Assembly (NCBI GenBank): GCA_903885895.1
Contig: CAISKC010000066.1
Span: 1-5,584 of the forward strand
DNA: 5,584 nucleotides
Reading direction: 5' to 3'
Origin: an uncultured Legionella sp.
GTDB taxonomy: Bacteria; Pseudomonadota; Gammaproteobacteria; Legionellales; Legionellaceae
Shown: positions 5,322-5,584 of the stretch, piece after piece
Numbering within the stretch: the stretch's first letter is position 1
Layout: every line of letters starts with the position of its first letter
Notes under the pieces: generated by a model
What the model saw: the letters and a program-made list of their open reading frames with translations, nothing else
Told to the model about the DNA's origin: nothing
Database searches by the model: none
Position numbers and translations under genes: made by a program

Positions 5322-5584
5322 ATGCCTAAACCTAAAAATAATTTTTTTCTATTTGGTCATTACATCTATCGTTTTCGCAAAGCCATTGTTGGCTTTTGGA
5401 TGCTTCTATTACTCGCATGTCTGCCATTACTGACAAACATGATCGCGCCATTTCAAGATACGGGTTTTGTAGCAGAAGGGTCCATCAGCGACCGAACAGA
5501 TCAGTTCTTAAATAAAAAATTAGGATATGGTCATAACCAATTTATTATTTTGTATCATAGCAAACATTTGATTGCCACCGATCC
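5322..5584 (+). CDS. MMPL/RND-type transporter, N-terminal part (3' end cut off)
   Basis: The frame is open from the ATG to the window edge (87 residues visible; complete members have roughly 700-1000). A basic start (MPKPKNNFFLFGHYIYRFRK) leads into the first membrane helix (about 21-42). Then comes GFVAEGSISDRTDQFLNKKL, the pattern at the start of the first periplasmic domain in MMPL/YdfJ proteins, and a beta strand, FIILYHSK. MMPL proteins are proton-driven exporters of lipids or hydrophobic compounds; the substrate here is unknown. In-frame TAA at 5316-5318 makes this ATG the first possible start. No ribosome site sits at normal distance (AGGA at 5300-5303 is 18 nt away). The gene lies downstream of the mobile element on the same strand as the SseB-like gene but probably uses its own promoter. 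Confidence 0.82.
   Translation, partial: MPKPKNNFFLFGHYIYRFRKAIVGFWMLLLLACLPLLTNMIAPFQDTGFVAEGSISDRTDQFLNKKLGYGHNQFIILYHSKHLIATD

Overview
The window reads as an AT-rich gammaproteobacterial chromosome segment. The Fis protein, the YdgA-type DUF945 protein and the single-domain SseB-like protein support this. The mix of families (including a transporter resembling the Legionella Pht group) would suit a Legionella/Coxiella-type host-associated bacterium, but that placement is inference and no rRNA or other strong marker is present.

Layout. (1) Positions 2-382, plus strand: the 3' part of a small cupin protein, probably exported. (2) 383-658: convergent intergenic space holding a GC-rich palindromic repeat of the REP/RIME kind and a likely fis terminator. 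(3) 659-940, minus: fis, with a good sigma70-type promoter at 971-999. (4) 941-1638: about 700 bp without a convincing gene. The part next to fis is AT-rich promoter DNA with one strong stem-loop (1138-1172). The part from about 1260 to 1638 is richer in GC, full of inverted repeats and unassigned. (5) 1639-3105 and 3169-4440, minus: a probable two-gene unit of an MFS transporter followed by a DUF945/YdgA-like envelope protein. (6) 4574-4966, plus: a divergent SseB-domain protein. (7) 4967-5217: a 251-bp MITE-like element with short terminal inverted repeats and a perfect 6-bp flanking direct repeat, AATTAG, that contains the sseB-like stop codon. (8) 5322 to the edge, plus: the N-terminus of an MMPL/RND-type transporter.

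Function. Most genes are ordinary: a nucleoid regulator and several envelope or transport proteins with no shared pathway visible. No defence system, CRISPR array, toxin-antitoxin pair or biosynthetic cluster is present. The parts most worth a second look are non-coding: the 251-bp element, the structured block at 1263-1638, the first palindromic repeat, and an operator-like inverted repeat before the MMPL gene. The start of the MFS gene also needs correcting, because the promoter lies inside the longest possible reading frame.
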